Of a stretch of 64,000 nucleotides of DNA, positions 7,973-16,087 are shown one piece after another. Under the pieces are notes generated by a model, which was given only the letters and a program-made list of their open reading frames with translations, did no database searches and was not told where the DNA came from. Origin of the DNA: Christiangramia portivictoriae DSM 23547 (lineage in GTDB: Bacteria > Bacteroidota > Bacteroidia > Flavobacteriales > Flavobacteriaceae); contig NZ_AUHF01000009.1 in assembly GCF_000423045.1 (NCBI RefSeq), positions 1 through 64,000 of the forward strand, in the 5' to 3' direction. The position numbers and the translations under genes were made by a program. The first letter of the stretch is position 1; the number at the start of each line of letters is the position of its first letter.

Positions 7973-8884
7973 ATGCAGTTGTCTAATAAGTTTTACGGGA
8001 ATCGTAAATTGCAAAGCCTTGTAGAAAATCAAACCTCTTATACACTCAATAATGCCGCTTTACATATTTTCGAGACACATGCCCAAGCTGAGAAGGTAAT
8101 TCTTGAGTTCGATCAACCGGTTCTCGCCAGTATGCTAAAAGGTAAGAAGATAATGCATTTAAGAGAAAGGCAAGCTTTTGATTTTCTACCTGGGGAATCT
8201 CTTATCCTACCGTCAAAGGAAGTTATGTGTATAGATTTTCCGGAAGCAAGGTCTAATAAGCCTACACAATGTCTCGCCATGGCTATTTCTGAAGAAAAGA
8301 TAAAAAGTGTGCTTGACAAAATGAACGATCAAATGCCCAAAGCTGATGGTCTGGAATGGAGTCTTATGGATTATAATTTTCATTTCACAAACGACCTTGG
8401 AATCTACCAGATCTTACAAAGATTGATGTTCCTGTTTACTGAAGAGCGTCCTTCCAAAGATCTTTTTGTTGATAACATGCTGGAAGAGCTCATTATTAGA
8501 ATTCTGCAAACCAATTCCAGGAAAATCTATACTGAAAAAAGTTTTGGTTTAGTAACCAGTAAGCGGTTGGCGTATGTGGTAGAATTTATCAGGTCTAATT
8601 TGAGCTCTAATATTTCTATAAGTGAATTGAGCAGGAAGGCTTGTATGAGTGAATCTAATTTCTATCGTGTGTTTAAAAATGAATTAGGAGTTTCACCTAT
8701 TGATTTTATAAATAATGAGAGAATTAAACTTGCGGTAAGCCTTCTACAAGACAAGAGGAGAAGTATTAAGGAAATTTACCAAGAGTGTGGTTTCGAGAGC
8801 CGCTCCTATTTTAACCGGGTCTTTAAATCTAGAAAAAAGATGGCACCTGGCGATTATCAATCCAGGATTCAATTGGATGCTTAG
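7973..8884 (+). CDS. AraC-family transcriptional regulator
   Basis: A 303-residue regulator with an N-terminal sensing domain (about 1-190, AraC_N-like with IMHLRERQAFDFLPGES) and a C-terminal double HTH at about 205-300 (ISISELSRKACMSESNFYRVFK, then SIKEIYQECGFESRSYFNRVFK, split here only in description). It is divergent from the aldehyde dehydrogenase operon and shares a 204-bp control region with it, so regulation of that operon is the simplest proposal. Its stop lies 2 nt from the convergent DUF4268 stop, with no terminator in between. Confidence 0.92.
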   Translation: MQLSNKFYGNRKLQSLVENQTSYTLNNAALHIFETHAQAEKVILEFDQPVLASMLKGKKIMHLRERQAFDFLPGESLILPSKEVMCIDFPEARSNKPTQCLAMAISEEKIKSVLDKMNDQMPKADGLEWSLMDYNFHFTNDLGIYQILQRLMFLFTEERPSKDLFVDNMLEELIIRILQTNSRKIYTEKSFGLVTSKRLAYVVEFIRSNLSSNISISELSRKACMSESNFYRVFKNELGVSPIDFINNERIKLAVSLLQDKRRSIKEIYQECGFESRSYFNRVFKSRKKMAPGDYQSRIQLDA

Positions 8885-9691
8885 AATTAACTTTTGATAT
8901 AATCATTGAAATCTCCAAAAAACTCCTCCATCTTCAGCATATTTTCAGCCAAAAATTCTTTTACCTCTGGCCAGTCTTTCTGGCGATGTATATTAACTCC
9001 ATCTTTTTCCACAAAAATTCTTGAGATTACTTTACCTTCCGGTAATTCGTATTCTTTTTCATACTGAATATTGGGAAGATATGATTCCTTTAAAACCGTT
9101 TTTAGCGATTCTAATTTTTCGAAGTAGTAACTTCTGATAAATTCGTCCTGGTCAACAATATCAAACGATACCATGGCAAATTTCCGGGTAAAGGAAAATT
9201 TTAATTGGATCTCCTTCATTTTGGTATTATACAAAAGCCACTTATGCGGAAATTCTTTCCCAAAGCTGGTCCAGAATTGCTGTCTTATCTTTTTTGATTC
9301 TTCGTGAGAAAACATATCAGATAAAATAAGCGAGTAATATTCCAAGGATAATGACCCCTAGTTTGGAGGCATTAAATGAATGATTTTTTGAAGATTCAAA
9401 CAGGATCGTGGTAGATACATGTAGAAAAATCCCAATAACTACTCCGTTGATCTCATCTGAATACCTGGCAATTTCAGGAATATGATTTTTGAGCCAGTTT
9501 CCTAGTGGCGTCATGGCAGCAAATAAAGTTAGGAAAAGGAAGACCTTTGGTTTACTGAGTTTGCTCTGCACCAGGAATACTGAAAGAATTGCAGCTACAG
9601 GTATTTTGTGAATTACCACACCATGCAAAAGATGGTTATCGTGATCCATTGGAAAGCCTTCAAGCAGCGAATGTATGCTTAAACTGATAAG
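8884..9691. repeat. Direct repeat copy B (ZIP C-terminal half + DUF4268)
   Basis: This is the partner of 4984-5773. Copy B contains the full DUF4268 gene and the 3' half of an intact ZIP gene. Homology ends inside that ZIP gene, showing that copy A was cut from, or recombined with, a locus like this one. Confidence 0.88.
8887..9315 (-). CDS. DUF4268 protein, copy B
   Basis: A 142-residue member of the DUF4268 family, paralogous to 4988-5395. It keeps the seven residues missing in copy A. About seven substitutions separate the proteins outside that indel, mostly conservative. The ATG at 9315 lies one base after the ZIP stop, so it is the second gene of a ZIP-DUF4268 operon. No signal peptide or membrane helix is seen. 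Function unknown; the constant pairing with ZIP hints at a link to metal uptake, which is inference only. Confidence 0.85.
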   Translation of the reverse strand: MFSHEESKKIRQQFWTSFGKEFPHKWLLYNTKMKEIQLKFSFTRKFAMVSFDIVDQDEFIRSYYFEKLESLKTVLKESYLPNIQYEKEYELPEGKVISRIFVEKDGVNIHRQKDWPEVKEFLAENMLKMEEFFGDFNDYIKS

Positions 9692-10000
9692 GAGTGTAAT
9701 TGGAAATGCAGCAGAATTTTTGTTATGATGCATGTGACCATGTTCGGCGCCTTTGGATAGAAATTCCAGCACGATCTGCAATAAAAGTCCCAGCATGATA
9801 AAAACACCAATATTTTTATTGGGAGAGCTATAAACTTCCGGAAGCAATTCCAGTACAGTAACCGATAAGAGATAGGCTCCACTAAAAGCCAGCAACAATT
9901 TAAAGCCCGAAGAACTTCCTGGTTTTAAAAATACTGAAATAATATATCCAGCGAGAACAGCCAGGACGGGCAACAGGTAAATATATAAGCTATCTGGCAA
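9317..10000 (-). CDS. ZIP family metal transporter
   Basis: A 227-residue inner-membrane transporter of the ZIP family, expected to import zinc or another divalent metal. About seven or eight hydrophobic helices are visible. The metal-site motifs are HSLLEGFPMDH in the fourth helix and HKIP in the fifth. A His-rich loop (HGHMHHN) lies before them, as is common in the family. The start used is TTG at 10000; I see no in-frame ATG upstream, and the first helix begins right after it. It is divergent from rlmL. Confidence 0.88.
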   Translation of the reverse strand: MPDSLYIYLLPVLAVLAGYIISVFLKPGSSSGFKLLLAFSGAYLLSVTVLELLPEVYSSPNKNIGVFIMLGLLLQIVLEFLSKGAEHGHMHHNKNSAAFPITLLISLSIHSLLEGFPMDHDNHLLHGVVIHKIPVAAILSVFLVQSKLSKPKVFLFLTLFAAMTPLGNWLKNHIPEIARYSDEINGVVIGIFLHVSTTILFESSKNHSFNASKLGVIILGILLAYFI

Positions 10001-10106
10001 TTTGAATGCAATTAAGACAGGAGAGGATCTTTCAATCGAAGTATCCTGTAAATATTATCGTTTGGGGCAAAATTACTTTATTTTTGTGGTTCTTTAAAGC
10101 AGTACT

Positions 10107-11264
10107 ATGGATAACTACAGAATGATCGCCAAGACTTTATTTGGCTTCGAATCGATATTGGCAAAAGAACTTTTAGACCTCGGTGCGATGGATATCAAAG
10201 AGGGTAACCGAATGGTTAGTTTTGTAGGCGATAAGGGTTTTATGTATAAAGCTAATCTGTGTTTACGTACCGCTATTAAAATTCTGAAGCCTTACGAAAG
10301 TTTTAAGGCAAATTCTGAACAGGAGCTATACGATAATATCAAAAAATTGCCCTGGGAGAAATTTATTGATGTGGAAGGTAGCCTGGCTATAGACTCTGCG
10401 GTTCATTCTGATATTTTTACTCATTCTCAATACGTGGCATTAAAATCCAAGGATGCAATTGTAGACCGTTTTCGGGAGAAATTTGGCAAAAGGCCTGATG
10501 TAGATCTTGATTTTCCAGATCTGCGAATTAATATTCATATCGAGAATAATTTTTGTAACGTATCCTTCGATAGTTCTGGCGATAGCCTTCACAAGAGAGG
10601 TTATAGAACTGCAACGAATATCGCACCCATAAATGAAGTACTGGCCGCGGGTATGTTGTTGATGTCTGGATGGGATGGACAATGTGACTTTTTAGATCCT
10701 ATGTGCGGTAGCGGAACCATTCCAATTGAAGCGGCGATGATTGCGTGCAACATTCCTCCAAACTTGAACAGGAAAGAATTTGCTTTCGAAAAATGGAATG
10801 ACTGGGATGAAGATCTTTATGAAAAGATAGAAACTTCAGCCTTAAAGAAAGTACGTGATTTTCACTTCAAGATCAGAGGTTATGACAAGGCCCCTTCCGC
10901 AGTAATGAAAGCCAAGGATAACGTGACGAATGCGAATCTAGGCGATTTTATTGAAATTGAACAGAAGAGTTTTTTTGATAGCGTAAAACAGAATGAGGGC
11001 TATCTGCATATGCTATTTAATCCGCCTTACGGTGAGCGACTTGAGATCGATATTGAAGATTTCTACGGAAAAATAGGGGATACCCTAAAACAGGGATATC
11101 CCGGAACCCATGCCTGGTTTATCGCTACCAATTTCGAGGCAATAAAAAATGTTGGGTTAAGAGCCTCCAGGAAAATAAAATTATATAACGGACCCCTCGA
11201 AGGAAGACTTCTGAAGTATGTGCTTTACGAAGGATCAAAAAAGAAGAGCAAACAAAGAGATTAA
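10107..11264 (+). CDS. rlmL: 23S rRNA guanine-N2 methyltransferase, RlmL-type
   Basis: A 385-residue class I SAM-dependent RNA methyltransferase. The N-terminal ferredoxin-like/THUMP part (about 1-165) binds RNA. The catalytic domain shows the SAM motif DPMCGSGTIPIEAAM and the N2-guanine methylase motif NPPYGER. It corresponds to the RlmL half of E. coli RlmKL, without the RlmK domain, as is usual in Bacteroidota. The Lys-rich C-terminus is typical of an RNA-binding tail. It is divergent from the ZIP operon and convergent with DUF6048. Confidence 0.9.
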   Translation: MDNYRMIAKTLFGFESILAKELLDLGAMDIKEGNRMVSFVGDKGFMYKANLCLRTAIKILKPYESFKANSEQELYDNIKKLPWEKFIDVEGSLAIDSAVHSDIFTHSQYVALKSKDAIVDRFREKFGKRPDVDLDFPDLRINIHIENNFCNVSFDSSGDSLHKRGYRTATNIAPINEVLAAGMLLMSGWDGQCDFLDPMCGSGTIPIEAAMIACNIPPNLNRKEFAFEKWNDWDEDLYEKIETSALKKVRDFHFKIRGYDKAPSAVMKAKDNVTNANLGDFIEIEQKSFFDSVKQNEGYLHMLFNPPYGERLEIDIEDFYGKIGDTLKQGYPGTHAWFIATNFEAIKNVGLRASRKIKLYNGPLEGRLLKYVLYEGSKKKSKQRD

Positions 11265-11265
11265 A

Positions 11266-11970
11266 TCAATTTCTTGCTTTTCTATAGAAAGGAATCATGT
11301 AGCTGATTGAGTAACCGAAGCCTGCGCCAAATTCACTGGCATCATAAGTTCTTCCGAAACCGGGGATGGCAAGATTGTCCAGGTTATTTGGTTCGCTCTG
11401 GCTAATTCTTCTTTTAAGCTGTACGTTGGCAGATAAGTAAAGATTATTAACGATCTCCACTTTGATGCCTACCATAACTTCTGCCCAGCTTGCCGTAAGT
11501 CCTGTAAATTCAATTTCTTCAGTATTCGTATTTACTCCATAATAATCTGTCGAAGTATATACCGTATACTCCTCGAGGGTTTGTGAGAATGTTGCGAATC
11601 CATACCGTATACCTACAAAGATGACATTTTGCATGTCCAGCCAGTTTTCGTAAGCATTATAGTCTCCACCCAACTTTATATAACTTCCATTGGACAAAGT
11701 TTGAATATTATCCCCTTCAAAAGTGATCCTCTCATTACCAAGCTCTGCAGCAGCGTAGAAATTTTTATAAAAACGATAGTCTCCTACCAATTCAATTCCG
11801 CTATAATTATCATCAAAGATACTTCTGATAGGTTTACTGATATCCACCCCAACCCGTATACCGTACTTCTCATTATAGTTTAAAGTATCCTTTGTGCTGG
11901 ATTGTTCCTGGGCACCAGCCAGGAATGAGAAACTAAGCAGAATAATGAAACTAGAAAAATATCGAAACAT
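11266..11970 (-). CDS. DUF6048 outer-membrane beta-barrel-like protein
   Basis: A 234-residue exported protein with a signal peptide (FRYFSSFIILLSFSFLAGAQ) and alternating strands typical of a small outer-membrane barrel; it fits family DUF6048. I chose the ATG at 11970 (MFRYFSS), since upstream codons would place charged residues before the signal; MPMFRY at 11976 is equally possible. The start overlaps the end of the DUF6452 gene by 20 nt. The order rlmD - DUF6452 - DUF6048 is, as I recall, conserved in Flavobacteriaceae. Function unknown. Confidence 0.83.
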   Translation of the reverse strand: MFRYFSSFIILLSFSFLAGAQEQSSTKDTLNYNEKYGIRVGVDISKPIRSIFDDNYSGIELVGDYRFYKNFYAAAELGNERITFEGDNIQTLSNGSYIKLGGDYNAYENWLDMQNVIFVGIRYGFATFSQTLEEYTVYTSTDYYGVNTNTEEIEFTGLTASWAEVMVGIKVEIVNNLYLSANVQLKRRISQSEPNNLDNLAIPGFGRTYDASEFGAGFGYSISYMIPFYRKARN

Positions 11971-12514
11971 GGGCATTATTTTGATCATCAATATTAGTTT
12001 CCAGAATTTGTATGTTTTGTATCCAGCTATCGTCTTCACCGGCGTCCAAATTTACCTTCAGTCCAATATAATTTGCTTTGTAGCCGCAGGCGCGATTTAG
12101 ATATTCTTCCTCTACAGTATAGGAAAATCGTAATATATCTGTGTTCTGCGGATTTTCCTCGTCTTCTTCATCAGGTTCTTCCCCCTCTTCAGGAATTTCT
12201 GCGGTATTTAAAATAAATTCAAGATTGGTTTCACCAGCATTGGTACGTAAAGGTATTGCGATACTATCCTGTGAATATCTAAAGTAGGTAATGGTACTGC
12301 TATTGCTTCGAATACTTACAAAAGTAGTATCATCTCCAACCTCACGAATGCTCAGGTTTTGTGGTGCCTTCTCCAGCTGTTGATCATCAATGTCGTAGAA
12401 TCGGAGGATCAGGAAGGGAGTGATATCTGCCGATTCCGGACAAATATCGTCTCTCTGGCATCCTAGTAGAAAAATCGAGCTGAGTAATCCAAAAAGTAAG
12501 AACCTGGTCTTCAT
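11951..12514 (-). CDS. DUF6452 lipoprotein
   Basis: A 187-residue lipoprotein with lipobox FLLGC (Cys19). The mature part fits DUF6452, with conserved FLILRFYD near its start and a Cys (NRACGYKANY) near the end; an acidic, low-complexity stretch of Glu/Asp/Pro lies at about residues 115-130. It follows rlmD by 5 nt and overlaps DUF6048, so all three are one transcript. Its function is unknown; an envelope role with the barrel-like DUF6048 is suggested by the pairing. Confidence 0.83.
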   Translation of the reverse strand: MKTRFLLFGLLSSIFLLGCQRDDICPESADITPFLILRFYDIDDQQLEKAPQNLSIREVGDDTTFVSIRSNSSTITYFRYSQDSIAIPLRTNAGETNLEFILNTAEIPEEGEEPDEEDEENPQNTDILRFSYTVEEEYLNRACGYKANYIGLKVNLDAGEDDSWIQNIQILETNIDDQNNAHVSIFF

Positions 12515-12519
12515 GCTAT

Positions 12520-13929
12520 TTATCGTTTTTCCAGAAGGACTACGTTTTCCACATGATGAGTTTGCGGGAACATATCCACAGCTCTTGTTTTGGTGACCTT
12601 ATAATATTCATCCATTAAAGAAAGATCTCTGGCCTGTGTTGCCGAATTACAGCTAACATACACAATTTTTTCAGGCATAATCCCTAGTATCTGAGCGATC
12701 ACATCTTTATGCATCCCGTCCCGAGGTGGATCTGTAATAATCACATCTGGTTTACCAAGCTGTGCGATAAAGCTTTCAGTAAAAACCTTTCGCATATCTC
12801 CCACATAGAACTCTGTATTTTCAATATTGTTGCGTTCAGCATTTTCCTTTGCATCTTTTATGGCTTCCGGAACGGCTTCTACACCAATGACCTTTTTCGC
12901 ATTTTTAGCGACAAACTGGGCAATGGTACCGGTCCCTGTATAAAGGTCGTAAACAAGTTCATCACCTTTAAGATCTGCATACTCCCTGGTAATTTTGTAT
13001 AAATTATAGGCCTGCTCAGAATTGGTCTGATAAAAAGATTTAGCGTTGATCTTGAATTTAAGACCTTCCATTTCCTCGAATATATGGTCACGACCTTTAA
13101 AACAGATAACTTCCTGATCGTAGATCGTATCATTTCCTTTGTTATTGATCACATATTGTAATGAAGTGATCTCAGGAAATTCTGTACTAATCGCATTCAG
13201 AAGTAATTCTCTCTTTTCCTTATCTTCAGAATAGAATTGAATCAAAACCATGATCTCACCTGTAGAAGAGGTCCTGATCATGAGGGTTCGCAACAAGCCT
13301 TCCTGGTTTCTTGTATTAAAAAAAGTAATATCATTTTTAGTGGCAAATTTCTTTGTGAAATTTCGGATGGCGTTGCTTGGATCTGCCTGCAGGTGACACT
13401 TTTTAATATCGAGGATTTTATCCCACATTCCCGGAATATGAAATCCAAGAGCATTACGATCTTCAATATTTTCACCGCTTTGAATTTCATCTATGGTAAG
13501 CCATCTACTGTCGCTGAAGGAGAACTCCATTTTATTACGATAAAAATAGATCTCTTCGCTCCCAAGAATTGGAGTGACTTCAGGCAATTCGATTTTCCCC
13601 AGCCGCTGTAGATTATTAATTACCTCATTCTCTTTATATTCAAGCTGAAACTTATATTCCATATTCTGCCATTTGCAACCACCACAGGTTCCAAAGTGCT
13701 GACATACAGGTTCCGTTCTTTTTTCTGAAAGTTTATGAAATTCTACTGCAGTTCCCTGGTAATAGGATTTTCTTTTTCGGGTGGTTTGAATATCTGCGAC
13801 ATCACCTGGTACTGCATTGTCTATAAAGATCACTCTGCCGTCTGGCGATTTGCCAATAGCCTTGCCTTTGGCTCCGGCGTCTACCACTTCTACTTCAGTA
13901 AATAACTTGTTTTTGTTTCTTCTTGCCAT
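12520..13929 (-). CDS. rlmD: 23S rRNA (uracil-1939-C5)-methyltransferase RlmD
   Basis: A 469-residue TrmA/RumA-family enzyme that methylates uracil C5 in 23S rRNA using SAM. An N-terminal TRAM domain (about 8-65) is followed by iron-sulfur cysteines in CQHFGTCGGC (Cys76, Cys82, Cys85; a fourth Cys is near residue 178), the SAM motif DLYTGTGTIAQF, and the catalytic loop DPPRDGM and VYVSCNSATQARD with the nucleophilic Cys. It leads the operon with DUF6452 and DUF6048. Whether it modifies U1939 or a neighbouring uridine cannot be told from sequence. Confidence 0.93.
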   Translation of the reverse strand: MARRNKNKLFTEVEVVDAGAKGKAIGKSPDGRVIFIDNAVPGDVADIQTTRKRKSYYQGTAVEFHKLSEKRTEPVCQHFGTCGGCKWQNMEYKFQLEYKENEVINNLQRLGKIELPEVTPILGSEEIYFYRNKMEFSFSDSRWLTIDEIQSGENIEDRNALGFHIPGMWDKILDIKKCHLQADPSNAIRNFTKKFATKNDITFFNTRNQEGLLRTLMIRTSSTGEIMVLIQFYSEDKEKRELLLNAISTEFPEITSLQYVINNKGNDTIYDQEVICFKGRDHIFEEMEGLKFKINAKSFYQTNSEQAYNLYKITREYADLKGDELVYDLYTGTGTIAQFVAKNAKKVIGVEAVPEAIKDAKENAERNNIENTEFYVGDMRKVFTESFIAQLGKPDVIITDPPRDGMHKDVIAQILGIMPEKIVYVSCNSATQARDLSLMDEYYKVTKTRAVDMFPQTHHVENVVLLEKR

Positions 13930-14103
13930 AGCGCAAAAATAGGATAATTAACAAGATTTAAAGAGAGGCCAGTTGAAATTTTCAGCAAACATTTAGTAAT
14001 TTGCAACAATTGAAATTTACCGGATGATTTCTCTCCAAATGCCGCCAATACCTGCGGAAAAGTAGGAATAACCAAACACTAATTCAAAAAATTAAGAACT
14101 AAC

Positions 14104-15387
14104 ATGCCATTACCTAAAGTCAATTCTTCAGCTGAAGCGATACAACTTGAAGATCAACATGGAGCCCATAATTATCACCCGCTACCTGCAGTTTTGAGCA
14201 AGGGAGAAGGTGTACATGTCTGGGATGTTGAAGGCAAAAAATATTATGATTTTCTATCGGCTTATTCCGCAGTAAATCAGGGGCATTGTCACCCAAAGAT
14301 CGTTGGGGCGATGTATGAACAGGCCTCTAAACTTGCCCTTACATCAAGAGCATTTCACAATGATGTATTGGGAGCTTACGAGAAGTACGCTACAGAATAT
14401 TTTGGTTTTGACAAGATCCTGCCAATGAATACAGGTGCAGAAGCAGTGGAAACGGCTATTAAGATCGCTCGTAAATGGGCCTATGAGAAAAAAGGGGTAA
14501 AGGAGACAGAAGCCCAGATCATTGTTGCTGAAAATAATTTCCACGGAAGAACCACCACGATTATTTCATTTTCGAATGATGAGGGAGCCCGTAAGAATTT
14601 TGGTCCTTATACTCCAGGTTTCATCAAAATTAATTACGATGATGTTGATGCCCTGGAAGAAGCCATTGAAAAAAATCCTAATATTGCTGGATTTCTTGTC
14701 GAGCCAATTCAGGGTGAAGCAGGTGTTTATACACCAACAGATGACTACATGAGAAGAGTGAAAGAGATCTGTAATAAGCATAATGTCTTATTTATGGCAG
14801 ATGAGATACAAACAGGGATTGCCAGAACTGGTGGTCTTTTGGCTGTTTGTGGACATTGTACTTGTGAAAACCACTGTGAAAGACAGGAGGAAACTTATAG
14901 TAAACCAGATATTCTCATCTTAGGTAAGGCGCTTTCCGGAGGAAACTACCCGGTATCTGCAGTACTTGCAGACGATGAAGTGATGGAAGTTATCAAACCA
15001 GGACAGCATGGTTCTACCTTTGGAGGAAACCCGGTAGCTGCTGCTGTGGCTGTCGCAGCTTTGGATGTGGTTAAGGATGAGAATCTTATTCAGAACGCGA
15101 GAAAGCTAGGTAATTTGTTTAGACAACTGCTGGATGATTATATCAAGGAAAGCAATATTGTGGAACTTGTAAGAGGACGTGGATTGTTAAACGCGATCGT
15201 GATAAATGACTCACCTGAAAGTACCACTGCCTGGGATATTTGTATGGCGCTTAAAGAAAATGGTTTACTGGCTAAACCAACGCATGGAAATATTATTCGG
15301 TTCGCTCCACCATTGGTGATGAATGAAGAACAATTGCGAGACTGCGTCAATATTATTATTACTACCCTCAAGCAATTCGAGAAGTAA
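14104..15387 (+). CDS. rocD: Ornithine aminotransferase
   Basis: A 427-residue class III PLP aminotransferase that transfers the delta-amino group of ornithine to 2-oxoglutarate, linking arginine/ornithine breakdown to glutamate and proline. Visible are DFLSAYSAVNQGHCHP, the PLP loop GAEAVETAIKIARKW, GFLVEPIQGEAG, FMADEIQTG, and the Schiff-base Lys275 in LGKALSGGNYPVSA. A short Cys/His-rich insertion (Cys249, His251, Cys252, Cys254, His257, Cys258) breaks the usual LLAV...PDIL strand connection. It appears to be a single-gene transcript ended by a strong terminator. Confidence 0.94.
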   Translation: MPLPKVNSSAEAIQLEDQHGAHNYHPLPAVLSKGEGVHVWDVEGKKYYDFLSAYSAVNQGHCHPKIVGAMYEQASKLALTSRAFHNDVLGAYEKYATEYFGFDKILPMNTGAEAVETAIKIARKWAYEKKGVKETEAQIIVAENNFHGRTTTIISFSNDEGARKNFGPYTPGFIKINYDDVDALEEAIEKNPNIAGFLVEPIQGEAGVYTPTDDYMRRVKEICNKHNVLFMADEIQTGIARTGGLLAVCGHCTCENHCERQEETYSKPDILILGKALSGGNYPVSAVLADDEVMEVIKPGQHGSTFGGNPVAAAVAVAALDVVKDENLIQNARKLGNLFRQLLDDYIKESNIVELVRGRGLLNAIVINDSPESTTAWDICMALKENGLLAKPTHGNIIRFAPPLVMNEEQLRDCVNIIITTLKQFEK

Positions 15388-15400
15388 TTGCTTTACAACA

Positions 15401-15430
15401 AAAAAAACCCGCTAATTGGCGGGTTTTTTT
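15401..15430. terminator. Bidirectional terminator between rocD and the CCC-motif gene
   Basis: AAAAAAACCCGC (15401-15412) pairs with GCGGGTTTTTTT (15419-15430). The flanking A and T runs let it work in both directions for the two convergent transcripts. Confidence 0.93.
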
Positions 15431-15449
15431 ATTTATGTTAGGCATGGCA

Positions 15450-15776
15450 CTACCCGCCGTATTCTCTTAAGATCTCTCTTTGCATTTCTTCAACACCTTC
15501 CATTCCTCCAAATGCGATAAGGCTTACAATCGTAATTAGAATAGAAATTCCACTTAGCACTAGACCTATAATCGCCAGGATTCTCCCGGTTTTCACATTG
15601 TTATAACCAGTGTATAAGTGAGGATCTGTATTGTAAATTTCCATAGCGCGTTTGGCCATTACTAAAGCGATGATCCCGAAAATGATTCCGGCAATTCCAT
15701 AGCAGCAACAGCCTACGATAGATAAAATTCCGAATACGAGGATTAGGGTTGAATTTGGTAATTCTCTTTGTTCCAT
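15450..15776 (-). CDS. CCC-motif membrane protein
   Basis: A 108-residue inner-membrane protein with two hydrophobic helices. The first contains the run GCCCYG (three Cys at 23-25) that gives the Bacteroidota CCC-motif family its name, followed by GIAGIIFGIIALVMAKRA. A cytosolic or periplasmic loop (EIYNTDPHLYTGYNNVKTG) separates the helices. It is the third gene after the T9SS protein and the DUF2752 gene. Function unknown; neighbouring DUF2752 genes are a frequent association in the phylum as I recall. Confidence 0.85.
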   Translation of the reverse strand: MEQRELPNSTLILVFGILSIVGCCCYGIAGIIFGIIALVMAKRAMEIYNTDPHLYTGYNNVKTGRILAIIGLVLSGISILITIVSLIAFGGMEGVEEMQREILREYGG

Positions 15777-15793
15777 TGGTAGTTAGTTATTGG

Positions 15794-16087
15794 TTAATTA
15801 AATATATAAAACATTTTGTAGAGATAAGCGCTGGCAATGATGACACCGTTCAAAATGATAAGACCTATTTTGATATTGTAATCCTGTCGAAATTTAACAA
15901 ACAGGTTGAAGATGACAAAAAGTAGTAATAGTATGATACTGTAGATGGCAGGATACATATAAAATGCAGCCTCAAAATTGCCCTGAAGCAATAAGGCCAC
16001 AGAACGCTGAGCTCCGCATCCGGTACAATCAATACCAAATACGCTTTTGTTGAGGCAGGGCAGCATGTATTCTTCTATCGAACTCAA
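15794..16087 (-). CDS. DUF2752 membrane protein
   Basis: A 97-residue protein of family DUF2752, recognised by GIDCTGCGAQRSVALLLQG with the CxxC pair Cys21/Cys24, here CTGC in place of the more common CPGC. Two membrane helices follow. Its start overlaps the stop of the T9SS protein gene by four bases (ATGA), which argues for coupled translation. The CxxCG(x)xR signature suggests metal or redox binding at the membrane surface, but no function is established. Confidence 0.87.
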   Translation of the reverse strand: MSSIEEYMLPCLNKSVFGIDCTGCGAQRSVALLLQGNFEAAFYMYPAIYSIILLLLFVIFNLFVKFRQDYNIKIGLIILNGVIIASAYLYKMFYIFN

